A DNA stretch of 64,000 bases from Cenococcum geophilum 1.58 (lineage: Eukaryota; Ascomycota; Dothideomycetes; Gloniales; Gloniaceae): NCBI GenBank assembly GCA_001692895.1, contig KV748188.1, positions 2,294,001-2,358,000 on the forward strand. Reading direction: 5' to 3'. Position 1 is the stretch's first letter; every line of letters begins with the position of its first letter. This document shows, in pieces, positions 1 to 10,593 of the stretch. A program made the position numbers and the translations under genes. Under the pieces are notes generated by a model that worked only from the letters and a program-made list of their open reading frames with translations, made no database searches and was not told the origin of the DNA.

Positions 1-314
1 ACTTCTCTCTTCACGAAACTCCATGTGCCTGAGGCTCTGCCACCATTTCCCTAGACATAGGGTATGCTATGTAGCTTTCCAATTATAGGTTTAAGACAGA
101 ACTCGGAGTGTTACATTGTACAAATAAGGCACGCCGTGCCAAGGCATTTTTGGCGGCTGAAAGAGGCCGAGGCTGATCTCAAAGGCTACAGCATCTTTGC
201 GAGATCACATTGCACCATGCAGAAAGGAGTTCTGAATACAGATAGAAGAATACGAGCATGGAGGAATAACCACTAACCCAGGCATCCCTACGAAAGCGCT
301 TCGGAACATTCAGG
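1..314. other. Intergenic sequence, no gene seen
   Basis: Upstream flank of the F-box gene. A 70-codon open frame lies at 64-276 (+), but it has no recognisable domain and no neighbouring exon that would extend it, so I do not call it. The promoter of the F-box gene should lie here; I see no clear TATA or other site. Confidence 0.4.
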
Positions 315-2479
315 ATGTCTCCGGAGAATCAAAACATACTCTGCCTCCAAGAGCTGAACGACGATGTATTAAGGCTGGTTATCGGAGAGGTATTTCCCTT
401 CCCTACATCAATTTGATTTCAAGCAAATAACTTGAATCACTGCGCCCGCGCTGATGTATAAAGATATTTCGGGACGGTGATCGACCGACCCTTGACGCTG
501 TCTCCAAAGTTTCCCGTCACCTCTATCAACTGTCCGTGCCATGGCTTTATCGAAGGCTAGTCATTCTATTCACCACCAAATCTCACAGACCCTTGTTACT
601 TCGTCTTCTAAAGGATGGCTCCAAGCTTCCGTCTTTCATCCGAGAACTCAGGATCAAGCAGTACTTGCGCAGTTCAAGCGAACAACAATGCCAGCTTCTG
701 GAGCTTTTGCATCGGCTCGGGCGTCTAGAGTCTTTTTGGTGGGATGACTACTGCGATATGCCCGAGGTATTCCTCAATTTCCTCCACAAAAAGTGGCCGA
801 ATGCTCGGATTGTCGTCGATGCGCAACAAGTGTGCCCGATTAGAGTGAAGTACAGCCTCAATTGCAATTCTGCTTTCGTTTGGCCGTCCTCTCACTGCCT
901 CCATACCTTCGTATTCAGAGCTGTCAGGAAGTACGAGTTTGATCATCGCTTCAAGCAGAACTTATTCCAAACCATTAAGCGCAGCCCAAATCTGAAGATC
1001 TTGCAGATATGGGATTTTGTCAGTGGACTATTCGGTTATTTAGACGACATGAGCTCAGAACTGGGATATCCCGGCGATCTGGCGCCAGGAGTCCGTGAGC
1101 GCGGTGCGATGAGTGAAGGTCTCCCTCAACTGGAGGAGCTTACACTAGCCGGTCTAATACTGCCACTGTTCACACACAATGAGTTGAACGTGTGGGGGTC
1201 GACTGGTGGGTGGGAGAAGCTAAAGAGACTAAAGTTAAAGCCATCGGACTTTTTGCCGGCATTTCTAGGGCGCGTTCCTTCGCTAGAGGTTCTCGACTGT
1301 AGCTCGTATCTGTCGAGGGCAATCGAGGACTATACCTATCCCGCAGGCCAGGGAAACCCAATTGCTCTGCTAGGAGCTTTGAGAGAATTGGAATACCAAG
1401 GTCCTGGTATCACATTCCCCATTAAAGTTCTGCAGCACGTGTCACGGACTCTTGTTAGCTTCAAGATGCATAATCCGGACTCATTCGTGCACCGGAATGG
1501 AAGTACCGAGCCGGCAGAGATACAGTGCCGTGATATCCTTGTCCTCAACGACACATGCCCCAGACTGGAAACACTTGCGGTCGACATGTGGCGTGAAGCA
1601 GTATGGCCGTATGAATTTCTCACCGCTCTAGCCCAGTTTCGAAGCCTTACCAACATAACCCTTTTTGTGGAGCGTCCAAGCGATATTGGCATAAGTCCAG
1701 CTGTCGATAAGCAGTCATGCAAGCACATCTTCGAATTCGTCCAAGGTCATAAGTGCGGCAGACGGCTTCGTCGGCTTGAGATTAAGCAGTATAAAATTGG
1801 AGTCACTATTGGCCCTAGCTCCTCTCTTCAGTTCCGAGGACCTGTTGGCAATATATTCCCGGACTTTGCCTGCGCATCTGCAAAGGAGGGGGGAGTGCTG
1901 GTAGAAGAAGTCTATTGGCAGCAGAGTGCCAAATGCAATAGGGAAGCAGAAGAATTGAGGTTGTTGACAAAGAATATCGAATATTGTTCTACCGGGAGGC
2001 TTGTGCGTCTTGCACGCGAGTTCAATACCGCGTGGACTGAACAAGAACTCGGTGCAGATGTGCTGGCCGAGGGTGATAGAGACCTTGACGACGATTTTAG
2101 CATTGGTCCAATTGCTACTCCGAGCCTAAACGCTAGAGGCCTCATGAGCCGTTTCAAGGGAGGCAGCGGTCTTGTTCCTAGGAACTCGGAAAGCCGTGGC
2201 TCGAAGCCTTTGGATAAGATTGCCCGGCTTCTTTGCTTGAGGCGTCAATTGCAGCCAAGGATGAAGGAAGGGAGGCGAGAGCATGTCATTAAACAGGTGC
2301 TACTACAGCGCAAGATGGAAATGCGTGCGAGGAAATTCTTTCATGAGGACGCTACGCTCTTCGATATAACTAACTCTTATCCACAGGCAGAGTCTTGTGG
2401 GGACGCTGGTTTGGCGCTCTATGAAGGCCTCTTGGAGGTCCAGAGAATACGAAATACTCTCAAGAACGATGAAGCATAA
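315..2479 (+). CDS. F-box protein, two exons, about 696 aa
   Basis: Exons 315-389 and 464-2479. The 74-nt intron (390-463, phase 0) has GT...AG borders and a CTGAT branch site. Exon 1 encodes an N-terminal start of F-box type (LQELNDDVLRLVIGE), which continues across the intron into IFRDGDRPTLDAVSKVSRHL and then VPWLYRRLV, the usual end of a fungal F-box. The long remainder has leucine-rich stretches such as LPQLEELTLAGL and VPSLEVLDCSS, suggesting a divergent LRR-like substrate-binding region. By family, it would be a substrate receptor of an SCF ubiquitin ligase acting through Skp1; the substrate is unknown. The longest open frame begins in exon 2 at a GTG (536), but that drops the F-box, so I chose the ATG at 315. 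F-box identity is fairly sure; LRR is inferred from leucine spacing only. Confidence 0.8.
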
Positions 2480-3228
2480 TAGCTACTGGAAATACAGCAA
2501 CATGATTAATAGGGGTTCCTTCTCATAGGCCTAACTTAAGTTGCTGTATGAGAAGGTATATGGTTGCCTGAAAATTCACCTTCTTTTGATTATTGATATG
2601 TTCGACCTGTTACTCGTGAAGTCCTTTCCATTAAAATTCCAAAATCCTTTGCTACCCCGATGTTCCTGACACCTTACACTACTTCTTTGATTCCATCATC
2701 GAATATTTGTTGTGCCATCTATGACATATTACCATGGTCACCTTTCTTCTCCAGGTGTGGCAGGGACGTTTTAATGCTAAATAGATAGTGTTCGTGCTTT
2801 CCAGGCTCTCACTTTTCGGAGTCCTCTACCATAGTCTGATGGTCTTGTTATTGAGATTTAAGACTGGCTTCCCGAAGTTTTGATGTCTAATGGGTTATTA
2901 GAATTTTATTTAGCAGTCGAGTAATGTTAGTCGTGGCCATGTCAGCCCACGAGGATGGGTTTAAAGTTGTGCGTGTGCTTAAGTATTAGAAGCATAGCTG
3001 TTCCAAAGTCCATAACTCGCTATTAGCTCTCTTTAGTAAACGTAAATATTACTACCAAGTAAATAGCATATCAGTTACAAACTCTCCTAGTATACGGTTT
3101 TATTTCCAAAGAGCTCCCGTCTGGGGGTTACTTCTATATAAAACCTAGTTCTGATCAACGCCAGCTATATCTGAATCTAAACATACCTGTACAAAGCCCG
3201 ACAAGACCTACACCGGCTACCTAACTAA
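2480..3228. other. Intergenic sequence between the F-box gene and the broken RapZ-like gene
   Basis: About 750 bp, moderately AT-rich, with stops in all frames and no recognisable domain. It should include the 3' UTR of the F-box gene and the former promoter and start of the RapZ-like gene. I could not find an in-frame ATG for the latter, so that region has probably decayed. Confidence 0.4.
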
Positions 3229-3266
3229 ATAAACCGACCGCGAATCCTCATCTTCTCCTTCGCCCC

Positions 3267-3275
3267 AACGGAGGC
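3267..3275 (+). repeat. Left target-site duplication of the hAT element (AACGGAGGC)
   Basis: The nine bases directly left of the element are repeated exactly at 7396-7404. hAT elements normally duplicate 8 bp, so 9 bp is either a slightly longer cut or 8 bp plus one chance match. Confidence 0.8.
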
Positions 3276-3678
3276 CAGTGATATTGTTGGAGCGGGGTCT
3301 ATTTGGAGCTCCAGGTGGATTGAGGCTTAATGTAGATTTGGAGTCGAGCTTCTGATTGGTGGATTGGAGTGGATCTGAGGTTAATTTGGCTCTTGGAGCT
3401 CCAGATCTATACCCAATTCGGAGTAAGGCTGAGGAGAAATAGAGCGCTAAGGAGTCAGTGCACGATATAAAGCCAATCGGCAACTCTTACGGGTCTATTA
3501 TTAACTCGTTGCCTAGTATCCCATTATATGGCAATGATTTCTTACACTTTTCGTATATGCAAGCCTCTCAAGCCAATCTAAAGGCTCTATACCGTATATT
3601 AATTAATGTCAAGCCTCTAGTCAGTGCGGTTGCTCGGCGGCAGGGGTGCTGGCGCCTCATTAACATCTTTGACGCTTG

Positions 3679-6577
3679 AATATTGCGGTAAGCAGCAGCG
3701 ACGTGGCTAGGAAGCCTATAGAATATTTAGTGGTGTAGTTGGTTAAAAAGCTCTAATATTATAACCGTCTATTTAATCATCAAATCCTCTACAAAATATC
3801 GTCCTTATAGCGCCTAAAAAACGTCATATGTCTTCAGCTCCGAAGCCTCTAAAGCCTTTAAAGACTCCAAAGCCTCCAAAGACTCTAAAGCCTCCAAAAG
3901 CACCTAAAGCCTAGGAGTCTTATTCACAATCCTTTTAAGCAACGCAGTATACACACAATAGCTTGGCGGAAGTGGTTGTACAGCCTCTAGAGGCTTTAGC
4001 GGCTCCAGTAGCGGTACTAAGTAAGGATATTAAGGCTTGGCCAAGTAGCCAGATAGAGGATATTAAGGACGAATTAGGAGCCGTTTTTAAGGCCCACAGC
4101 GAGACTACTAAGGATAAGGCAGATAACGTGGACGAGACTAAATTACCAGAGCTATCAGCTAAAGAAGTTACAAGAATAGGCCTTCCTACCGTTCCTACTA
4201 TATAGGAGCCTATAACCGCCGTTCCTAAACTAGATCTTAAGGTTATTAACCTTCCAGATAAGTTAATATTTACCGCTCAGCGTGCTAGTGAGCCTATTAA
4301 TAGCGTTAGTATAAGGGCTAAATCTAATAATTAAAATAATTAAAATAATTAAAATAAGGATACTAAGCGCTTTGCTCACTATATACTAGCAGATTAGATT
4401 AGTATAACGTCTAGTAAATATAAATCTAGATAGGACCTGCCGATTCAAGTATTTCTACTATTCTTTAGTATTAGTATATTTAAAAGGCTTACAATTAACA
4501 CGAACCTCTATACAGCCTCTTAAAGCACTAGCGGATATTACTAATCAGGACGGTATACTAGTAAACAATTACGGCCGTAAAAGAAGACCTCTGCTAGCGA
4601 GTTAATAATTTAGGTGGGACTTATTATCTATATAGGCGTCTTTAAAGCTCCTTAAGTGCGAGACTTTTGGGCAATAGATCTTAAATATCCTCAGCACCTA
4701 ATTAGCTCATTTATAGGCCAAAAAAGATAGGAGCAACTTAAGCGCTTCTTTTATATATTACCGCCTCCACCAGAAGGCGTCAAACGCCAGATCTTCGAGA
4801 AAATTGAGCCGTTAATAACTCCTCTAGGCGAGGCGTTTAGGAAGTACGTTATACCTAGATCTATAGTTAGTTTTAATAAGATAATGGTGAGGTTTACTAG
4901 ATAATCCACGGCTATAATTAAATTGCCTAGTAAGCTAGTACCTAAAGGCTTTAAAATAATAAGTCTTTATTAATATAGATATTACTATAGCTTTATATTT
5001 ACCTTACCTAGCTACTTTTTTAGGCTTCCTTCTTAAACGGATTACCAAGATATCGTCCTCTTAAAGACCTTTAAGTGCGTCCTCTACCTCACCCAGTAGC
5101 TTCCTCTTCAGGCCCATTAATTCTGCCTATTTTTAGATAACTACTTCACAAATATTCCGTTGCTCTAGGTACTTTAACAACTCAGAATTGCTACAGCCGG
5201 CACAGCTTAATTAAACTTAAAGGACTATCCAAAGGTGCATAAAAGGGCCAATAAAAGGAAGATAAGGCTGCCGTTTAACTTTATTACAGGAATAGTCATT
5301 AGCGCAGCTAATTTAGTGCTTTTAATTATATGGCAAGATAAGAATTTAGTACGGTTTTTAATAATAGCTCACTTATACGGTAATAAGGATATTAATAAAG
5401 TTAATCAGCGCCAGCCACGAGTATATAATTCCTTTCTTAAGAAGCTAGTAGCTAACGTTTGGGGCGATAATTTAATTAAGAAGTTAACGCTTCCTAGGCT
5501 CTCTATTGACTACAATAACTAGATAGGCGGTGTTAATATCCATAATTAACTTTAAAGCTACTACACTACCTAGATTACTACTATGCGCACTTAAATACCC
5601 TTATTCTTCTAGGCGCTTAATACGGCTATAATTAACGCCTATATTATTAGCAAGAAGATCTTCCAGACGTTAAGAAAGCCCTTCCTTTAAACCCATCGCT
5701 GCTTCCGCGTACGATTAGCATAAAACCTTATTATTATAGGTAGTTAGCTAATAGGCATAAATAAGGATAATACTAAGCGTCTTCTTTGTTTAGTATTACT
5801 AAATTACAGGCAATATAAACCTGGTATTGGGCCTAGTCATAAAAATATTAGAATAAATTAAAAAAGTACCTACGTCACTGCTAAAACCCCACTACCTATA
5901 ATTTAACGGTGTAAAACGCGAACTCACCGCTATATTAAGAACTATATAAAGAAGCAAGGCTACAAGAGTTTACTAACATACTAGATATATAGATGGAAGT
6001 ATATAAGGAAGCTTACAGCAAAGATAAGGCGAACAGTATACGATTGCGAGGTTTATAGGCTTCCTCTATGCCTATGGTGCTTTAACGACTTTTATTCAGT
6101 AGGTAATAACTAGGTAACTATTTTTAATCCTCTACTTCCTCACGTCTCTAATATTAAGACTCCAGAGCTAATTAAGCCTTTACTACAGCGTCTATCCTTA
6201 AGCCCTCCTCTACTGCCTTTAAACGCGCCTCCATACTAAACAATCGCTAATTAAACCGTTCCATTACCTATAGCATCTAATCCACCTCATTTAACGTATA
6301 CAACACGTCCTCCCTTATAACCTTAAGCTAATCCTCTACTAGTTTATCCTTATTAACATTAAGAACGCGTATAAAACGTATAGGTAGTAAGAATTCGGGG
6401 GAGGACTCTAATAAAGGCTTTTCCTACATAATTAGCAGCTAGTTAATGGAGGAAGGACAGGAACGTACAGCCATGACGTTATATATATCACGACTTCTTA
6501 CCCAACTTCCTCAAAAAATATATTCAGTGTTTTTGTAATGGTGGCCTTAGGTAGCATTTTGTCGGCATCGCAATATT
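3679..6577 (+). mobile_element. PiggyBac-type transposon remnant inside the hAT element
   Basis: The extent is set by a 9-bp inverted pair, AATATTGCG (3679-3687) and CGCAATATT (6569-6577), that brackets the transposase remnant. The right flank reads TTAA-like sequence, but the left flank reads TTGA, so the classic TTAA duplication is not exact. The borders are therefore tentative, while the presence of a PiggyBac-type transposase inside is firm. Confidence 0.45.
3828..6430 (+). pseudogene. PiggyBac-like transposase (DDE_Tnp_1_7), RIP-damaged
   Basis: An ATG at 3828 opens a Pro/Lys-rich N-terminus (repeats of KPLK/KPPK), and the same frame then runs with scattered TAG/TAA. Recognisable DDE_Tnp_1_7 blocks follow in order: FEKIEPLITPLGEAFRKYV (about 4797), KIMVRF followed by STAIIKLPSK (about 4878-4935), LDNYFTNIPLL (about 5136), the open stretch 5235-5522 with LIIWQDKNLVRFLI, and DYNN followed by IGGVNIHN (about 5510-5550). 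The first catalytic Asp of the family (VDExM) reads Asn (FNKIM), and GGVDI reads GGVNI, both G-to-A changes expected of RIP. It cannot encode an active enzyme. The segment from about 5600 to 6430 is too decayed to assign beyond its position. Confidence 0.75.
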
Positions 6578-6719
6578 AAGGTGTTTTGGTGGGGCTTGCT
6601 AATAAAATCACGCTAGCTAGGATGCCTGTAGCATGCTAACCCAAGCAGAAGCGCCCAAAGCGCCCAATACGAAAAGTGTCAATTGCCACACGAAGGGATG
6701 AAACAAACTGCCTCCGCAC

Positions 6720-7198
6720 AGACAACTCCGGCGACCTTAAGCCAACCTAATCTTGCCCAGTTCGCTCTTGATATCCTTGCAGCGCCCCCTATGTTAGATA
6801 AGTGCGAGCGACTCTTTAGCAGCCGCAAGATCCTTCTAGAGGACCGTCGCTCTTGCTTATAAATGGATATTATTAAGGCAGATAAGTGTCTTCGCCACTA
6901 GTACGGCCCTCTGGTTAAGGGCTCGTTTAATAATCCGGAGATAGGAGTTATAGAGGGAGAGCCCGCACCACCAAGGGATGCCTTAAAGGCACGAGTTGCT
7001 GCGTACAAGAAGGATATAAAGGATGCTGCAACGGCGGCGACAGTAGCGGAGGATACTCTAGCGGAGGCAAGTGAGCCAATTGAGCTAGATTCGGATGATA
7101 AGAATAATAGCGATAACGACGCCTACGCTGCCTTTGAGGATATTAATGATATTAAGGCAATTGGGGTAGAAGACAAGGGAGATTCTGTATTTAACTGA
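6720..7198 (+). pseudogene. hAT transposase C-terminal dimerisation domain, truncated and stop-containing
   Basis: One frame reads AQFALDILAAPPMLDKCERL, then FSSRKILLEDRRSCL, then a TAA, then MDIIKADKCLRH, a TAG and YGPL. This is the conserved hAT C-terminal pattern, in which the stops stand for codons lost by C-to-T/G-to-A change (for example Trp TGG to TAG before YGPL). An acidic tail with E/D runs ends at a TGA (7196-7198), about 200 bp from the right terminus. The N-terminal and catalytic parts are not visible, so the source element is non-autonomous. Confidence 0.75.
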
Positions 7199-7395
7199 GC
7201 GATTTAAGCTCTATTTGGTAAGTTTAATCGAATCTTCCTCCCTTACCCAACCACCCACCTAATGCCGGGACTTGCTATTTATAGTATATATTTGATCTGG
7301 AGCTGCATTGAAGTCCTGGAGCTCCACCAGCTTTTTGGCGTATGGAGTGGATTTGGGGGTCAAATCCACTCCACTCCAATCCAACAAGATCACTG

Positions 7396-7404
7396 AACGG
7401 AGGC
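7396..7404 (+). repeat. Right target-site duplication of the hAT element (AACGGAGGC)
   Basis: Exact copy of 3267-3275, directly next to the CACTG end of the element. The RapZ-like reading frame resumes through it. Confidence 0.8.
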
Positions 7405-7906
7405 TCAAAAGGACCCTCACCACCTCGATATTGGCCTCCCTATTATCCACATTGTCGACCGCCGCCATGCCCATGTCACACCACGACATCTTTGCGCTAG
7501 ATATACCGGACGGAGCGAAACACTGCGCCGCGCTGTCTTTAGGGCTCCGGAGACTGAAGAGATGTATGTGGAAGCCTTAATGCTAATACAGGAATATGGA
7601 CGCAGGCTACGACGTGATGGTGTGGCAGTGGGGACGACGTGTGGGAGTGGAACACACAGGAGTGTCTCCATGGCTGAGGAGTTGGCGAAAGAGGTGGAGA
7701 CATGGGTTTGGGAAGTTGTGGCCATGCACTTAGATATGCGTGACCGTCCCGGAGAAAGACCAACACGTCTAGAAAGATAGTCTTGATGATAATGGCTGGA
7801 TAATAGGAACCTTGAAGAGTGGAATGAAAGATGTCGCGAGGTATATATTGGACTATGTCTAGCACTTTTCATTCAGAATAGCTGCACGTCGATCTACCTA
7901 TAACTT

Positions 7907-8391
7907 TTACAGTCTCGGTGCTCCTGCTGCCTCTATCAAAGACGGCAAGTGCTCTTCGATATATTCAACTACTGCATCTGGGCCCCTCTCAACTTGAAGG
8001 CCTTGGGGTAGAGCAAAGGTGGTGAGGCTAGGCACAATGTCCTTCGCAATGCCTTGGATCTTTTGGCTCTCCTCTGGTGTCCACATGGAAGCGGTGAACT
8101 GGGGTACATTAATACCTCGTTCTTCGGGCTGTAATTAGCATTCAAATATTCTTACTAAGATGTCTGGCTTTATTTCCTCGACTACAGCCGCAACGTTGTC
8201 GATAGCTGTCTCCTATAAGCGAAAATAGTCCTAACGGACCTAGCGTACTTACTTTCTATATTTGCTGAATGAATGATCTCATACTTATCTTTTACGCTCT
8301 CGACCACTCGTCCTATAAGTCTCTTGGCACGCTCTGGTGCTGTGTTGACGGTGACAAGCTTGAAAGGGCCAAGAGGACGTTGTTCAGACAT
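7907..8391 (-). CDS. Small conserved fungal protein of unknown function, three exons, about 136 aa
   Basis: Minus-strand exons 8391-8253, 8205-8156 and 8128-7907. The start MSEQRPLGPFKLVTVNTAP is preferred over an in-frame ATG at 8505 because the latter only adds a low-complexity leader. Intron 1 (8206-8252, 47 nt) starts GTAAGT and ends ACAG, which joins SANIE to TIDNVAAVVEEIKPDIL. Intron 2 (8129-8155) would be only 27 nt (GTAAGA...TTACAG with a CTAAT branch motif); reading through it meets a TAA. The last exon contains FTASMWTPEESQKIQGIAKD. There is no signal peptide or membrane segment. I do not recognise a named domain. The exon model is the weak point: the second intron is shorter than normal, so sequence damage or another splice choice is possible. 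Confidence 0.55.
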
Positions 8392-8873
8392 ATTTGCGGA
8401 TGAAAGAAAGGAAGAGAAGCACAAGAAAGGCAAACGGTTGAAGTTTAGAAAGTGAGATGCAGATCTTTTAATGGAGGAAAGCGTGTACTTATCATTTTCA
8501 GTCACCTTTAAGACCGTTCGTTCTAGGCGTTGTGCAATTGACGAAATATGATAGAGAAAGGCAGGGGTTGACGTTCCCCGCCCTGCGACCCAATCCCGTG
8601 CCGTGGCTCAACTAAAGCAAGCCGGAACGCTTCACTCTCAAGCAATGTCTTTTTCACGAGTTTAAAGATGAAATTCTCCTCTTTCCTCGTATATCTGGAT
8701 CTCCGTAGTTCATTGCCGCTAGTTCTGGACGAAAGTTGACAGGGATAGTGCGTCTCACATAAAATGGGTTGGGGGCCTTTTGAAGGCGTTGTGACCCACT
8801 ACGGCGAGCGTTTGCCAGGTCTATAGCATCTTTTACTCACGAGTACAAGAAACACACCTCCAGTCACTTCGCC
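8392..8873. promoter_or_regulatory. Divergent promoter region between the small protein gene and the DUF3500 gene
   Basis: About 480 bp between two divergent starts. No conserved element is obvious to me. A short frame on the minus strand upstream of MSEQ is open but uninformative. Confidence 0.35.
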
Positions 8874-10318
8874 ATGGCTGCTCCAAAGGACTCTGGATAT
8901 GTTGCGACTGGCGATCCGACCAAACCTCGCTCGGATGCAGCTGTCCCCTTTCGGGAAATCGTCCCTGCTCCTGATCACCCTAGGATCGCGGGAATACAGC
9001 ACTGTGATGCTCACAGCTGGTGTGAATCGAGGAAGAAAATAGATGCGCCAGCTTGGCTAATTAATCGTCTGGAGGCAAAGAACTTGGAAAAGCCTTATAA
9101 GGGGTTCACTACCGATGGCACAGTGAGGGAAGGACTGTATCATTATGCAGGAGATGAAGGAGCGCCAATTGAAAAAATCACGGAAGCCACTACCGCATTG
9201 CTCGGTCTCCTTTCCCCTGGTCAAAAGAGTAGTACAATCTTTGAATCAGTTGATGCGGATGAGTTCAGGCTTTGGTCGAATCCTGAACTGTACATGAATC
9301 CAGGTATGCCATAAGTTGTCCATCGTTGTTATTAGAAGGGTGATGTTTATATTACCTAGGGGGTCTGCGTCTGGACGAATGTGGGATAGACATTCAGGAT
9401 GCTGTCCATGCCATTATGAAAGCCTCTTTCTCTTCATACGGTTATGAGAAAGTCCTTGGATGTTGTTTGACTAATGGATTCCTCGGACACCTTGTGAATG
9501 GTAGGAAAGTATTGAATGAGCACTCGTACAACTTCCGGCTATTTGGGCAGCCAGACTTGGAGAAACCATGGGGCTACACGTTTTTCGGTCATCATCTCTG
9601 CCTAGCTGTTGTATTGAAGGGCCGCAGAATGGTGATTGGACCAACATTTATGGGGGCAGAACCGGACCGGATCGACGAAGGGCCTCATGCGGGTCTGCGA
9701 TTATTCGGGACGGAGGAACTGTTATCTCTGAAGCTCATGCAGAGTCTGTCTCTAGAATTGCAGGAGAAGGCAACCCTTTCAAAGGGCATGGACGACAATT
9801 ATCTACCCCCTGGTCGATGGAATCCTTTTGACGAGAGACATCTTGGTGGTGCACGGCAAGACAATCGTGTTGTCCCTTTTGGTAGGTGGCAGTCTGGAAC
9901 TCTAAAAGATACTGTTGCTAAATCAGATCAGAGGGCTGCCCAGTTTCGCTTTTTGCACCTGCTCAACAGGAGCAGATAATTACTTTATTTAAAGCATTCA
10001 ACAAATACTACCCGGATGAGTCTCTAGAGCACCGATTGCAGACCTTTAAGACACATCTGGACGAGACTTACTTTGCTTGGATTGGAGAGTTTGGAGACGA
10101 TGATCCTTTTTACTACCGTATACATAGTCCTGTTGCGTTCATGGAGTTTGACTTTCACTGTGGCAGTAAGTCTTATGAACCACCCAAGACTGGACTTGCA
10201 TTGATGAACTATAGTTTTCCTAACGAACACATCTCCGGCTCGATGTCACATTCATACTATTAATAGATTGCCGAATAGAGGAGATTATGGGAGGGCATTG
10301 GTTGAGGGCAGTAATTGA
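8874..10318 (+). CDS. DUF3500 family protein, four exons, about 429 aa
   Basis: Exons 8874-9303, 9360-9881, 9932-10165 and 10215-10318 (1,290 nt in frame). Introns are 56, 50 and 49 nt with GTATGC/GTAGGT/GTAAGT donors and AG acceptors. Family landmarks are FRLWSNPELYMNPG, GGLRLDECG, NFRLFGQPDLEKPWGYTFFG followed by HHLCLAVV, IGPTFMGAEPDRIDEGPHAG, and a C-terminus of the form CG-IFLTNTSPARCHIHTINR-LPNRGDYG. That last block matches the conserved DUF3500 end and appears only when the last intron is removed. The biochemical role of the family is unknown to me; the His-rich motifs (FGHH, HCG, CHIHT) could bind metal, which is inference. There is no signal peptide. It converges with SCJ1 downstream. 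Confidence 0.85.
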
Positions 10319-10593
10319 ATTGTCGCTAATATTCATACATAGGGAGCTATCTTCAAGAAAACTGGAATTGGAGCATCAAATCTCTTCTAACAAGTTCCGT
10401 TATTCCCTGGGCTAATACATTCAACGCATATGACATTGTTCCGTGGAAATAGGCTCTTCTATGTGTGATTCTACGCGAACCACGTTCTCTCGAAGAGACT
10501 ATGGTGATATCACAGGATCTAGCAACGTCGCGGTAAAGGTATCGGGACATTCCATTCCAGGCATCAGCAAAACAGTATATTACAATCCATCAG

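Larger units (their letters stand above)
3276..7395 (+). mobile_element. hAT DNA transposon remnant, 4.1 kb, with a nested PiggyBac-type element
   Basis: Left end CAGTGATATTGTTGGA (3276-3291) is the near-perfect inverse of right end TCCAACAAGATCACTG (7380-7395). CAGTG ends are typical of hAT elements. Inverted subterminal motifs, GGATTGGAGTGGA-type and GAGCTCCAGATC-type, recur inside both ends (3361-3410 and 7288-7383). Just inside the right end is a 13-bp stem, TGGAGTGGATTTG / CAAATCCACTCCA (7343-7373). The right part carries the dimerisation domain of a hAT transposase. The left part is short, because most of the hAT body is missing and a PiggyBac-type unit occupies the centre. The element interrupts the RapZ-like gene. 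Confidence 0.8.
3229..7780 (+). pseudogene. RapZ C-terminal-domain-like gene split by a hAT transposon
   Basis: Two pieces, 3229-3275 and 7405-7780, read in the same frame if the transposon and one 9-bp target copy are removed. The left piece gives RPRILIFSFAPTEAQ, and the right piece continues to a TGA at 7778-7780. Near the end lies GTTCGSGTHRSVSMAEELA, which matches the G-C-x-x-G-x-H-R-S-V loop of RapZ C-terminal domains; fungi carry stand-alone relatives. In bacteria this domain is an RNA-binding part of an RNase adaptor; the fungal role is not known to me. A stop lies just upstream at 3226, and no ATG is in frame, so the 5' end is missing or decayed. The frame is otherwise open, so the break looks recent relative to its own decay. 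Family call is moderate; the split is well supported. Confidence 0.55.

Noticed and set aside
64..276. 70-codon plus-strand frame near the left edge
   Set aside because: No domain, no neighbouring exon and no coding character beyond being open.
536..2479. F-box gene starting at the GTG of 536
   Set aside because: A GTG start is not expected here. An upstream ATG exon plus a clean 74-nt intron restores a full F-box.
7417..7872. 151-codon minus-strand frame opposite the RapZ-like piece
   Set aside because: The plus strand carries the recognisable motif; the minus frame is Ser/Arg-rich and matches nothing.
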